A stretch of 61,832 bases of DNA, from contig CAZMVD010000011.1 of the NCBI GenBank assembly GCA_964569425.1, positions 1 through 61,832 of the forward strand, given 5' to 3'. The position numbers were made by a program, and so were the translations under genes. The DNA comes from JACQXM01 sp964569425. GTDB taxonomy: Bacteria > Planctomycetota > Phycisphaerae > UBA1845. The notes beneath the pieces are model-generated. The model worked only from the letters and a program-made list of their open reading frames with translations, did no database searches and was not told the origin of the DNA. Shown piece after piece: positions 17,199 to 26,212 of this stretch (within the stretch, counting starts at the first letter, position 1; the number at the start of each line of letters is the position of its first letter).

Positions 17199-18674
17199 AT
17201 GTTCACTCGGACGGGTTCATGGATGCTGATGTTGGGCAGTGTCATGGCGATGGGAGGGACTGCGGAGGCCGGGCCTGTGTTGATCGGAGTGTCGCACGTC
17301 ATCCAAGGGGGGCACGCCCCCGTACAAAGCGATGCTCGGGCGCAGTTTACGTTGACCTCCTTGGCACTCAACGGAAATGAACAGGCATCGATTGGACACG
17401 GGGTCTTTTGGGGGCTGGACGACCATGGGATCGTGGACTTCCCCAACGATGGAAGTGGTTCTTTTGCTCTGCTCGCAGGCATTCTGACTAACGGCGTTGA
17501 TGATCAAGTCCTCGTCAGCACGAAGTGGGCCCATGGGGCGGCAGGAGGCATTATCTACAATGAGTCGCTATTTTTCGGGCGCGAACCGGAGAGTGGGAGC
17601 GTGCCCGATCTCTTCGGGTACGAACTGACCCAAGTGCGCCTTACTGTGAATGACTTCCATTTCGAGGAGGTATTCGTAACACCAGGAGTTACGACCATCG
17701 AGTACGAGGCAAATGTCACATTTGCGTTTTTCGGCGCTCCTGTCCCCGAACCAGCAACCACGCTGCTCGTTCTTCTTGGGGTGGGCATTACGGTAGCCGG
17801 GCGGCCACGCAACAGCGCAAGGTTTCGGCGCCGATGCGGTTTGCGATCTACTGCTTTTCTCGCCGTCGGTTGGGCCATAGCCACCAGCGGCTCTGCTTCT
17901 TCCGCCGTCGCATCGATGGCTACGTTCGATACGCTGACGGAGGGGCTGTACGGTGACGTTCTGACCGACGGGGGAATTACGTTTTTCCAGCCCGATGCCC
18001 GCTCGTCCGTCGCTCCCAACGCCTTTGCGATTGACGACGTGGCCGATGTATTTGCATTGTTTCCCAACGAATTGTCCTCATTTACCCCGCCGAATGTCCT
18101 GGGCGTGGGTGCCTTCGGGCCCGGTTCGCTGGTGGGCGGATCGGCGCAGTTCGGGGAAATTCGTGCGACCCGGGGGCGCTTTGAGACTTATGCAAGCGTC
18201 GATGTTTTCCATTTCGCGGTCGAAGGATTTACCATCGGCAACTCCATCGCCTTGGAAGGGTATCGCAACGGGGTTCTGGTTGTTTCAGACTCGATCGAAA
18301 TTCTGGATTGTTGTGCGTATCATGACGTCCTCGAAATCGGTGGCGCGGAATTCGACACCATACGATTGGCCGGATATGGGCCTTTTGAGAATGGAGTCTT
18401 TTTCGGGGCGATCGACAACGTGGTCATGGTTCCCGAACCCTCGGTGGGGTTCCTCTTGCTGCTGAGATGTGCGGGTATGGTGTTGCGGCGACCGGCGCAG
18501 CCAATCGTAGGGCGGGCTATGCCCGCCGTAGCTCGTATATCGCCGGGGAGGCGGGCGGAGCCCGCCCTACGTCTTCGATTACCGCATTCGACCGACGGGC
18601 ATCGGCGCGGACAGACCCTGCCGGTACCTTGCTCGGGGTCAGTTGCGCGGCATGGGCCTTGTGCTACGGATTGA
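17199..18674 (+). CDS. Tandem PEP-CTERM protein: two modules in one frame
   Basis: 491 aa. Module 1 (residues 1-~206): signal peptide, DLFGYELT, then VPEPATTLLVLLGVGITVAG plus a basic tail (RFRRRCGLR). Without a stop codon the frame continues into a second signal-peptide-like stretch (TAFLAVGWAIATSGSASSA), a different 180-residue domain, and a second PEP-CTERM (VPEPSVGFLLLLRCAGMVLRR, ~residue 410). It may be one gene made by loss of a stop codon, or two genes with the second starting at an in-frame TTG (17841). The last ~55 codons run through a palindromic repeat (18506-18571) and look non-native; they overlap the end of the opposite lipoprotein gene by 11 nt. AAGGAG lies upstream of the ATG. 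Confidence 0.7.
   Translation: MFTRTGSWMLMLGSVMAMGGTAEAGPVLIGVSHVIQGGHAPVQSDARAQFTLTSLALNGNEQASIGHGVFWGLDDHGIVDFPNDGSGSFALLAGILTNGVDDQVLVSTKWAHGAAGGIIYNESLFFGREPESGSVPDLFGYELTQVRLTVNDFHFEEVFVTPGVTTIEYEANVTFAFFGAPVPEPATTLLVLLGVGITVAGRPRNSARFRRRCGLRSTAFLAVGWAIATSGSASSAVASMATFDTLTEGLYGDVLTDGGITFFQPDARSSVAPNAFAIDDVADVFALFPNELSSFTPPNVLGVGAFGPGSLVGGSAQFGEIRATRGRFETYASVDVFHFAVEGFTIGNSIALEGYRNGVLVVSDSIEILDCCAYHDVLEIGGAEFDTIRLAGYGPFENGVFFGAIDNVVMVPEPSVGFLLLLRCAGMVLRRPAQPIVGRAMPAVARISPGRRAEPALRLRLPHSTDGHRRGQTLPVPCSGSVARHGPCATD
18506..18571. repeat. REP-like palindrome with 13-bp perfect arms
   Basis: CGTAGGGCGGGCT (18506-18518) is exactly mirrored by AGCCCGCCCTACG (18559-18571), with further G/C pairing inside. 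Sequences of the GTAGGGCGGGC...GCCCGCCCTAC kind are dispersed repetitive palindromes in many bacteria. Here it lies inside the 3' end of the tandem PEP-CTERM frame, just past its membrane segment. Confidence 0.7.
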
Positions 18675-19176
18675 GCGGAAACGCGACCGCGGCGCGGTGG
18701 TCGGGGGCGGTTTCGACCTCGACCCAGAGCTGCGCGTCGGGGGGCAGGGGGTCGGGGATTTCCGCGTGGGTGTGCCAGTGGTTGGGCACCTGCGGGTCCT
18801 CGATTTCGGCTTTGGCCTTGACCGATCCGCGGGCGTCGGCGGTGCCGATCCAGAAGCGGACGGCCGAAACGCGCACCGGGGCGCCGGCGGCGTCGGTGAT
18901 CCACACGTCGATGGGGGCGTCTCCGCCGGGGGTGAGATCGCTGCTGTCGCGGGCGGCACGGACGGTGAGTTCGCCGAGGGCGGCGGTGCCGAGGGCGACG
19001 GGTTCCCCGTGGTGCCCGCCAGAGGGCGCGGCGGGGTTGGTGGGTTTGGAAGGTCCTTCCGTGGGGGCCTCCGGCTGTTTGGCGGCGGCCGGCGGGGGTG
19101 GCGGCGTTTCGGCCTTCTTCTCGCATCCGGCGGTGAGGGCGGCGGTGAGGGCGACGACGGTAAGGGCGTTTCTCAT
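18664..19176 (-). CDS. Small lipoprotein at the end of the metal-efflux operon
   Basis: 170 aa. Signal peptide and lipobox (TAALTAGCEKK), then a Pro/Ala/Lys-rich linker with GGHHGEP, then a beta-rich domain (ELTVRAARDSSDLTPGG ... VRFWIGTADARG ... NHWHTHAEIPDPLP). Its start codon overlaps the stop of the RND pump gene (ATGA), so it is translationally coupled. His-rich patches suggest metal contact, fitting a periplasmic accessory of the efflux system; this role is inferred from position. Confidence 0.7.
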   Translation of the reverse strand: MRNALTVVALTAALTAGCEKKAETPPPPPAAAKQPEAPTEGPSKPTNPAAPSGGHHGEPVALGTAALGELTVRAARDSSDLTPGGDAPIDVWITDAAGAPVRVSAVRFWIGTADARGSVKAKAEIEDPQVPNHWHTHAEIPDPLPPDAQLWVEVETAPDHRAAVAFPLNP

Positions 19177-22100
19177 TTCGTTTCTCCCGGTGTCATGGGG
19201 TTGTCATTTCGCGGCTGGGCGAGCGGCGCCACGCGCGCCGCACGCGACCACGGGGGGTCGAAGATCATCGAGTAGCCGGCAGGGACCACGATGACGTTGA
19301 GCAGGGTCGAGGTCATCAACCCGCCGAGCACGACCACGGCCAGCGGGGCGAGCAGCTCGCTGCCGGGCTTTCCGGCAGCGAGGGCGAGGGGGATCAGCCC
19401 GAGGGCGGCGCTGAGCGCGGTCATGAGGATGGGCACGAGCCGTTCGATGGAACCCTGCACGATCGCCTCGTGCAGCGGTTTACCCTCTTTTTCCATGACG
19501 TGCTGGTAGTGGTTGACGAGGAGGATGCCGTTGCGCACCGCGATGCCGAACAGGGTGATGAACCCGACCATGCTGGCGATGGAGATGACCGGCGCTTCGT
19601 AGCGCTGGTTGGAAAGTCCGAAGAGCGCCAGGGTGTTGGCGACCCAGTGATGGGACTCGGTCAGGTAGATGGCGACGATGCCGCCGATGACCGCCAGCGG
19701 CAGGTTGACCATCACCAGCAAAGCGGCGCGGAGTGAGCCGGTGGAGAGCTGCAGGAGCATGACCATGACCACGATCACGCCGAGGCCGGCCACGTAAATG
19801 GTCTTGGCGGCGGACTGCTGGGCTTCGAACTGACCGCCATAGTGCACGTGGTAACCCGCGCGGCGGACGATGGGATCGACTTTGTCGCGTACCGCCTCGA
19901 CCAACTGGCCGAGGTTGAAGCCCGCGGCGACGTTGCAGGAGATGAGCGCCTTGCGCTGGGCGTTTTCGCGGGCGATGAGGTTGGAGGTCAACTCGGGTCC
20001 GATGTCGGCCACTTCCTCGAGGCGGACGATGGCCCCGCCGAGCCCGCGAAGCTGGAGGGCGCGAAGCTGATCGATGCGTTCGCGTTCTTCGGGTGCGAGG
20101 CGCACGGCCATCTGGAAGCGGCGGACGCCCTCGTTCACCTCGGCGACGATTTCGCCGTACATGGCCGCCTGAACCTGCTCGGCGGCGGCGGCGGGGGTGA
20201 GTCCGGCGGCGGCGAGTTCCTGCGCGCGGTAGCGAACGGGCAGCGAGGTGATGAGCACTTCGCGGTTGGCGGCGACGTCGCGCGCGCCGGGAACGGTTTT
20301 GAGGGCGGACTCGATTTCCTTGGCGAGTCGGCGGAGCTGCGCCAAATCGTCGCCGAAGACGTTGACGGCGATGGCGGCGGGCGTGCCCGAGAGAATGTGC
20401 GAGAGGCGGTGTTCGATGGGCTGACCCACCATGGTGGTGATGCCGGGCACGTGGGCGAGGATGGCGTCGATATCGCGGCGAACCTGCTCGTGGTCGCCCT
20501 CGGGGCCGACGGTGACGTCGATTTCGGAGCTGCTGGGCGGTTCGGCGTGTTCGTCGCGTTCGGCGCGTCCGGTGCGGCGGGTGACGCTGCGCACGCCGGG
20601 GATGGCGGCGAGGCGCTGCTCGACGCCGCGCGCCAGCCGGTCGCTTTCCTGGAGCGACGTACCGGGCGGCGCCATGAGGAAAACGGTGTAGGTGCCCTCG
20701 TTGAAGGCGGGCAGAAAGCTGGTTCCGAAAGTGCTGCCGAGAGTCAGCGCTGCCAGGGAGACGACGAGGGAGGCGGCCAGGACGAAGAAGCGATGGCGGA
20801 GGGACCAGCGCAGCGAGGGTTGGTACATGCGTTTGAGGGCACGCACGAGAAAGCCGTCGGCGTGCGGGTTGGTGCCATGTGCCGGCACTCTTGGGGTCGC
20901 GGTCCGGCCCGGTCGCAGAAGGAAGCGGCACAGCGCCGGGGTCACGGTCAGGGCGACCACCAGCGAGGCCACGATGGAAATGATGTAGGTGACGCCCAGC
21001 GGCCGGAAGAAGCGGCCCTCCAGCCCCTGAAGAAAGAGCAACGGCACGAAGACGATCACGATGATGACCGTGGCGAAGACCATGGCGGGTCGGATCTCGT
21101 TGCTGGCGTCGAAGATGACGTCGACGAAGGGCCGCTGCCGGTCGGCGGGAAGGGCGGCGTTCTGGCGGAGGCGGCGGTAGACGTTTTCCACGTCGATGAT
21201 GGCGTCGTCGACGAGCACGCCGATGGCCACCGCCAGCCCGCCGAGGGTCATCACGTTGATCGACAGGCCGAACCACCACAGCACCACCAGCGTGGCGGCC
21301 AGCGACAGGGGCAGCGCGGTGAGCGTGATGGCGGTGGTGCGGGCGTTCAGCAGGAAGAGCATGAGGATGACGGCCACGATGATCGTGGCTTCCTGGAGGA
21401 CGCGGATGACGTTATCGACGGATATCTGGATGAATCGCGCCTGGCGAAAGGCGTGGCGGTTGAGCAGCAGGCCGGGGGGCAGGCTCTGGTCGATGGCATC
21501 GAGGGCGCGGTCGATCTGTTCGGTGAGCGCGAGGGTGTTGACGCCCGGCGATTTCTGCACGCTGAGCACGACCGCGGGGTTGGCGCGGTCGGCGGCGGTG
21601 CCGCGTTTGGGAGCGGCCCCGAGTTCGACGTCGGCCACCTGGCCGATGAGCACCGGCGTACCGGCGTGATACTTGACAAGGGTGTTGGCGATATCCGCGA
21701 CGCGCTGCACGCGCGCGGATTGGCGGATGGGGATTTCGAGGCGATCGACGTTGGGAAGATAGCCGGCGCTGGCGGTGCTGTGGGCGCTGCGGGCGGCGGC
21801 GATGACGTCCTGAATGGTCAGGTCGTACAGCGCGAGGCGGTCCTGGCGGACGTTGACCTGGTACTCGGGCAGGCTGCCGCCGATGGCGACGACCTGGGCG
21901 ACGCCGGGCACGGCGAGGAGCCGGTTCCGCAGGTCGAACTCGGCGAACGCGCGGAGTTCGAGTTCGGTGACCGCGCCGCCGGGCGAGGAGAGCGCCAGTA
22001 GCATGACCTCGCCGGTGATGGAGGTCACGGGCGTCATTTCACTGTGCGCGCCGGGCGGGAGCGCTTCGCGGACCGCGGCCAGTCGTTCGCCGACCAGTTG

Positions 22101-22421
22101 GCGGGCGCGGTAAATATCTTCGCCCCAGTCGAACTCGATCCAGACCAGTGACAGTCCAATGGCACTAGAGCTGCGGACGCGGCGCGTGCCGGGCAGGCCG
22201 TTGACCGCAGTCTCGATGGGGAAGGTGACATACTGCTCGACCTCATCGGCGGCGAGTCCGCCGGCCTCGGTGAGGATGACCACCGTGGGGGCGTTCAGCT
22301 CAGGAAACACGTCGACCGGCAGGCGCGGAAGCTGGTACAGGGCGAAGACGATCAGCAGCACGCCGGCGAAGATGACCAGCGCGGCGTTCTTGAGCGAAAA
22401 GGCGATGACTCGTTGCAACAT
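19173..22421 (-). CDS. CusA/CzcA-like RND metal efflux pump
   Basis: 1082 aa, normal size for heavy-metal RND pumps. Opens MLQRVIAFSLKNAALVIFAG, with RLPVDVFPELNAPTVVI typical of the family, two large periplasmic domains and twelve membrane segments. The fourth segment reads GGLAVAIGVLVDDAIIDVEN: the Asp and Glu of the proton relay are present, in the arrangement seen in CusA (AIGxxVDxAIxxxEN) rather than CzcA, which has an extra acidic residue earlier. It would export metal ions from periplasm or cytoplasm across the outer membrane with the adaptor and channel encoded upstream. AAGGA precedes the ATG. Cation specificity is not certain. Confidence 0.9.
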   Translation of the reverse strand: MLQRVIAFSLKNAALVIFAGVLLIVFALYQLPRLPVDVFPELNAPTVVILTEAGGLAADEVEQYVTFPIETAVNGLPGTRRVRSSSAIGLSLVWIEFDWGEDIYRARQLVGERLAAVREALPPGAHSEMTPVTSITGEVMLLALSSPGGAVTELELRAFAEFDLRNRLLAVPGVAQVVAIGGSLPEYQVNVRQDRLALYDLTIQDVIAAARSAHSTASAGYLPNVDRLEIPIRQSARVQRVADIANTLVKYHAGTPVLIGQVADVELGAAPKRGTAADRANPAVVLSVQKSPGVNTLALTEQIDRALDAIDQSLPPGLLLNRHAFRQARFIQISVDNVIRVLQEATIIVAVILMLFLLNARTTAITLTALPLSLAATLVVLWWFGLSINVMTLGGLAVAIGVLVDDAIIDVENVYRRLRQNAALPADRQRPFVDVIFDASNEIRPAMVFATVIIVIVFVPLLFLQGLEGRFFRPLGVTYIISIVASLVVALTVTPALCRFLLRPGRTATPRVPAHGTNPHADGFLVRALKRMYQPSLRWSLRHRFFVLAASLVVSLAALTLGSTFGTSFLPAFNEGTYTVFLMAPPGTSLQESDRLARGVEQRLAAIPGVRSVTRRTGRAERDEHAEPPSSSEIDVTVGPEGDHEQVRRDIDAILAHVPGITTMVGQPIEHRLSHILSGTPAAIAVNVFGDDLAQLRRLAKEIESALKTVPGARDVAANREVLITSLPVRYRAQELAAAGLTPAAAAEQVQAAMYGEIVAEVNEGVRRFQMAVRLAPEERERIDQLRALQLRGLGGAIVRLEEVADIGPELTSNLIARENAQRKALISCNVAAGFNLGQLVEAVRDKVDPIVRRAGYHVHYGGQFEAQQSAAKTIYVAGLGVIVVMVMLLQLSTGSLRAALLVMVNLPLAVIGGIVAIYLTESHHWVANTLALFGLSNQRYEAPVISIASMVGFITLFGIAVRNGILLVNHYQHVMEKEGKPLHEAIVQGSIERLVPILMTALSAALGLIPLALAAGKPGSELLAPLAVVVLGGLMTSTLLNVIVVPAGYSMIFDPPWSRAARVAPLAQPRNDNPMTPGETK

Positions 22422-22435
22422 GGGCGGGCGTTCCT

Positions 22436-23995
22436 TTAGTGGTCGGGGTCTGCGTGGAAGGTGCCGTCGGCGTGGAAGTGGCCGCCCTTTTGCACGACGT
22501 TGGAGGAGGCGAGCATCAGTTGGTAGACGCCTTCGAATACGACCTCGTCGCCTTCCTTGACGCCGCTTCGAACCACCACCCAGCGTCCGTCGTGGATGCC
22601 CAGGTCGGCCTCGAGGCGAATGACTTCGTCGGGGTTCCTGGGGTTGCGCCGGAAGATCACGGTGGTGAGTCCGTCGCGAATGGTGGCGGAGAGGGGGATG
22701 GCCAGTTCGGGCTGGTCGGTTCCCTCGGTGACGATTTCCAGATGGCCGGCCATTCCGGGACGGGCCCAGGCGGCGAGCTGCGCGGGGGTCATAAGGATCT
22801 CGACGGTGCGCTCGTCGGCGTCGGCGCCGAGACCGAGGGCAATCGATCCGGTCATGGTGTCCTGCAATGGGATGCTGCCGCCCTTGGGCGGGACGATGCG
22901 CGCCGCCAGTCCGTCGCGTAGCCGGCCCAGGTCGCTCTGGAGCCCGCGGGCGCGGAAGCGCAGGCGGTCGGGCTGGACGGTGGTGAGGACGAGGCTGGTC
23001 TCGGCCGCCCAGGCGCCGTTGGTGAGTTGGAGGGTTTCGACAATTCCGGGCGAGGCGGCACGGACCTCCACGAACTGGAGTTCGCGCCACAGGGGGTGCT
23101 GATGGGGGGTGACTTCCCCGGGGTGAACATGGAGTCCCCGGCCCGGCGGCGCGGGACCGACGAGGAGGGACTTGTCCAGGCTCAGCAGCGAGCCGGCGTT
23201 GGCGAGCAGCAGATCGAAACGCTCGCGTGCCGCATCCCACTCGGCGCTGATTTCGCCCTTGCGGGAGAGTAGCTCCGCCTCTTTTTCCAGCGTCTCGGCC
23301 AATGCGGCGCGGGCGCTGAAGAGGGCGGCGCGGACCTGGGCGATCTCCTGGGCGGCCACTGCACCGGACGCTTCGAGCGGATCAATCTCGGCGGCGCGCT
23401 GCTGCCAGAGGGCGACGCCATGTTCGAGTTCCGTGTGATGGTGTTCGTGGGCGGCGAGCAGCGGGTCGATGTTTTCGTAGCGGGCCCTGGCCTGGCGGAT
23501 CTGGAGCTCGGTTTCGTTGAGGCGCTGCTGAAGCTCGCGCCAATTGGGCGAGTCGAGCGTAAAGAGCAGCGTTCCTGTTTCCACGGGTTGGTACTGGGTC
23601 ACGTGCAGTTCGACGCGCCCGCTGAGCATGGTGCGGTATTCGCGGCGGGCGTGCGGTTCGAGTTCGAACCGGCCGGGTACGCGGAGCGTGCGTGAGACGG
23701 CGCGGGACTCGACCTTGGCGAAGGTGATGCCGAGGTTGCGGCGGACGGTCTCCGGGACGGAGACACGGTTGGTGGGGGCGTCGGCATGGTCATTGTCGTG
23801 GTGGTCGCCGGCCGGTGGGGGAGCGTTGTCCCGCGCGGAGCGCGAACAGGCACTGATCAGGCAGAGGGAAAACAAGAAGGTCAGCCGTGCCGCGGTACGC
23901 CAGCCGGTGGGCTGCAGCGCGCGTCGCGGCGGCGCGTACCAGCGGGCGTCGTTTCGTCGTGGCTTACGTCTGCGATTCACGCGATTATTCGTCAT
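22436..23995 (-). CDS. RND efflux adaptor (membrane fusion protein), His-rich
   Basis: 519 aa. After a basic N-terminus and a hydrophobic signal (FLFSLCLISACS, lipobox Cys) lies DHHDNDHADA, then the adaptor core: a barrel-sandwich half (GRVELHVTQYQPVETGTLLF), a long helical hairpin with heptads (residues ~190-320), and the returning half (VRAASPGIVETL). It ends with HFHADGTFHADPDH. Both His/Asp-rich ends suggest metal binding, as in CusB-like adaptors. The start overlaps the outer-membrane factor stop by 11 nt; the pump begins 14 nt after its stop. Confidence 0.85.
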   Translation of the reverse strand: MTNNRVNRRRKPRRNDARWYAPPRRALQPTGWRTAARLTFLFSLCLISACSRSARDNAPPPAGDHHDNDHADAPTNRVSVPETVRRNLGITFAKVESRAVSRTLRVPGRFELEPHARREYRTMLSGRVELHVTQYQPVETGTLLFTLDSPNWRELQQRLNETELQIRQARARYENIDPLLAAHEHHHTELEHGVALWQQRAAEIDPLEASGAVAAQEIAQVRAALFSARAALAETLEKEAELLSRKGEISAEWDAARERFDLLLANAGSLLSLDKSLLVGPAPPGRGLHVHPGEVTPHQHPLWRELQFVEVRAASPGIVETLQLTNGAWAAETSLVLTTVQPDRLRFRARGLQSDLGRLRDGLAARIVPPKGGSIPLQDTMTGSIALGLGADADERTVEILMTPAQLAAWARPGMAGHLEIVTEGTDQPELAIPLSATIRDGLTTVIFRRNPRNPDEVIRLEADLGIHDGRWVVVRSGVKEGDEVVFEGVYQLMLASSNVVQKGGHFHADGTFHADPDH

Positions 23996-25523
23996 GGTTC
24001 GGTTCTTCCGCATGTTCAGGGTTCGTTGCCGCCTCCGGGGCCGGGCCGCCGTGGTGTTCCGTGGCGCGCGATACGATGTCGGCGATGGGCAGCCCGACGG
24101 CCATTTCCAGTTCGACGACGGCGCGGGCGGCGTCGCGCTGCGCTTCGACGTGGCGTGTGCGGCTCTTAAGAAGTTCGCGCTGCACCTCCAGGACCGAAAG
24201 AAAGGCGGTGCGGCCGGCGCGATAGGCTTCGCCCGAAAGTTCAAGGTTGGTTTCCAGCAGGGGGATCAGTTCATCGCGATAGAGCGCCGCGACCTCGGCC
24301 GCGGTTCGCGCCTGTTGCAGGGCGGCGCGGGCCGACTGGATGACGTCCAGTTGAAGCGCGTGCATGGCCGCGAGGGTCTGGCGGTGCGCCAATTCGGCGC
24401 GAGCGATCTGCGCCTGGTTCTGGTCGAAGATAGGCAGCGAAAGGCTGAGCGCGGGTCCGAGGATGACATCCTGGCCGGCGTCGGAGGGATTGGGCGGGGG
24501 AAGTGACAGGGCGCCGGCATCGACAGTGGCGCGGGCCGCATTGCCCAGGTAGCCGCCGTCGCTGCTGGCGGGGCGGTCGCTGCGCTCGACGGACAGGCCG
24601 AGCTCGACATCCGCAAACACGCTGCGTTTTTCCTGCCGGACGCGGGCCTCCGCGGCGGCCACGACCTGCTGCGCGGCCTGCAGGTCGAGACGGTGCGATT
24701 TTGCCAGCGCGACGACCTGGAGCTCGGACACGGCCAAGGCGAGGGGGCTGGGGAGCGCATCGGCGAGCGTCAATTCGTCCGGCGGGGTCGACAAGCCCAG
24801 CAGCGCAACAAGCTGCCGCCGCGCCTGGTAGGCAGCAAGGTCCGCCTCGTGCGCGGCGAGTCTGGCGTCGAGCACGCCGGCGCGCGCGAGGTTGACGTCG
24901 ATCTGCCCGCCGGCGCCGGCCTGCTGGCGGGTGAGTGCGGCATCGCGCAGTTGGGCGGCGAGGGCGCTGTTTTCTCCGGCGATGAGCAAGCGGCGATCGG
25001 CCGCGACGGCTTGGTAATATTGATCGCGCGTTTGCAGTGCCAGGATGCTGACCTCGCGGGCGACGTCGAGAATGCGCTGGTCAAGCTCCGCCTGGGCGGC
25101 GCGGCGGCGCAACGGAACCAGCCACAGGTTGGCGATGCGCTGCGCGAGGGCGGCTTCGATGTTGACCAGCCCGCCGCCGTCCGGGAAACGCACCGCGAGG
25201 GCAAGCGATGGGTTGGTGTACAGACCGGCCTGGACCACGTCGGCGCGCGCGATGCCGATCGAAAGAAACGCGTTGCGCACCTGGGGATTGTTGAGCAGGC
25301 AGAGCTGGACGGCTTCGTCGGCGGTGAGGCCGTCATCGAGCAGGGCGCGGACGCTCTCATCGGTTGCCGGGTCTCCGTCGGGCGGCGGGGTCTCGAAGGG
25401 GCCGGTGGCTTCGGCGATGCGGCGCGCGGCGTGTTGATAGTCGGGCCGGGGATCGACCGTGGCGCAGCCGTGGGCGGCTGCCAGAATGAGTAGCGCAACG
25501 GATAATGGATGCGTAGCTTTCAT
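23985..25523 (-). CDS. TolC/CusC-like outer-membrane efflux channel
   Basis: 512 aa. Signal peptide with lipobox (LILAAAHGCATVD) as in CusC. Two similar helical halves typical of outer-membrane factors are visible, with AALAQRIANLWLVPLRRRAAQAELDQR in the first split by a short strand, and LSLPIFDQNQAQIARAELAHR opening the second. It forms the outer-membrane exit channel for the RND pump encoded downstream. The start at MKATHPLSV is favoured because it begins the signal peptide; 26 further upstream codons are unlikely. Confidence 0.88.
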   Translation of the reverse strand: MKATHPLSVALLILAAAHGCATVDPRPDYQHAARRIAEATGPFETPPPDGDPATDESVRALLDDGLTADEAVQLCLLNNPQVRNAFLSIGIARADVVQAGLYTNPSLALAVRFPDGGGLVNIEAALAQRIANLWLVPLRRRAAQAELDQRILDVAREVSILALQTRDQYYQAVAADRRLLIAGENSALAAQLRDAALTRQQAGAGGQIDVNLARAGVLDARLAAHEADLAAYQARRQLVALLGLSTPPDELTLADALPSPLALAVSELQVVALAKSHRLDLQAAQQVVAAAEARVRQEKRSVFADVELGLSVERSDRPASSDGGYLGNAARATVDAGALSLPPPNPSDAGQDVILGPALSLSLPIFDQNQAQIARAELAHRQTLAAMHALQLDVIQSARAALQQARTAAEVAALYRDELIPLLETNLELSGEAYRAGRTAFLSVLEVQRELLKSRTRHVEAQRDAARAVVELEMAVGLPIADIVSRATEHHGGPAPEAATNPEHAEEPNHDE

Positions 25524-25698
25524 GGAACGAACCTGCGGGCGCGGCGGCGAATCCATAATGCCGGCACCAGGTCTTGGCGCCGGCTGTCGAGGGGCGGGCA
25601 CAAGGGCGGCGCCCCACGATTGGTTTACAAGTCAGAGGAGTGCGGTCGCGGCGGCAGCGAAGCCGCCGGCGGCCGTAAGGGTGACGAGCAGTGAAGAA

Positions 25699-26052
25699 TC
25701 AGATGAGCAGGACGATGGTGCGAACGGGCGCAAACCCGACCATCGCAATGGGTGGATCGGGGTCGCAGGGGTGCGGAGCGGTTGGACGGAACAGGTTACC
25801 TGCCACCGCGGTGGGCGCGACGGCAAGGCCGTCGAGTGCCGGCGGGATGCCATCGACGTCGTGGGCGTCCTCGATGCGAATGGTAACCACGCCGCAGGGG
25901 TCGGTTGCACAGTGGGATTCGTGCGGGCAGCCCGTCGGCTCGTGATCGTGATTGGCGCAGGCGTGGTGCAGCAGGCCGCCGGCGCAAAGCGTGGGGGCCA
26001 GCAACAAGGCCCAGCAGGCAACGGTGATGTCGAGGAATCTCATCCGGCCCAT
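25699..26052 (-). CDS. Small exported Cys/His-rich protein upstream of the efflux operon
   Basis: 117 aa. N-terminal hydrophobic segment (ITVACWALLLAPTLCAG) then HHACANHDHEPTGCPHESH and CATDPC, a cluster of six Cys and seven His in about 25 residues, then a less charged tail. I do not recognise a named family. The cluster and the position 175 nt ahead of the metal-efflux genes on the same strand suggest a periplasmic metal-binding protein. Alternative start nine bases downstream (26043). Confidence 0.55.
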   Translation of the reverse strand: MGRMRFLDITVACWALLLAPTLCAGGLLHHACANHDHEPTGCPHESHCATDPCGVVTIRIEDAHDVDGIPPALDGLAVAPTAVAGNLFRPTAPHPCDPDPPIAMVGFAPVRTIVLLI

Positions 26053-26212
26053 CGCGATCAGAGTCTAGAAAGCGCCCCCGGCGGCGTCAAATCAGTTGTC
26101 GGCGGGATCCGGCAAGGGGTTGAGAATCCGGCAAGTGCCTGCGACCGAACCGCCGCGCTGCCGCCCCGCGGTTACTGGGGCGGCTCGCGGCACAATTCCC
26201 GTAGGGCGCCGC

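Noticed and set aside
19842..22001. Open frame of ~720 codons on the plus strand opposite the RND pump
   Set aside because: Gly/Asp/Val-rich shadow of a well-conserved pump gene; no motif, signal peptide or ribosome-binding site.
22422..23240. N-terminal extension of the RND pump frame by ~270 codons
   Set aside because: It overlaps the adaptor gene; the pump's own start MLQRVIAFSL at 22421 has a ribosome-binding site and the family's normal N-terminus.
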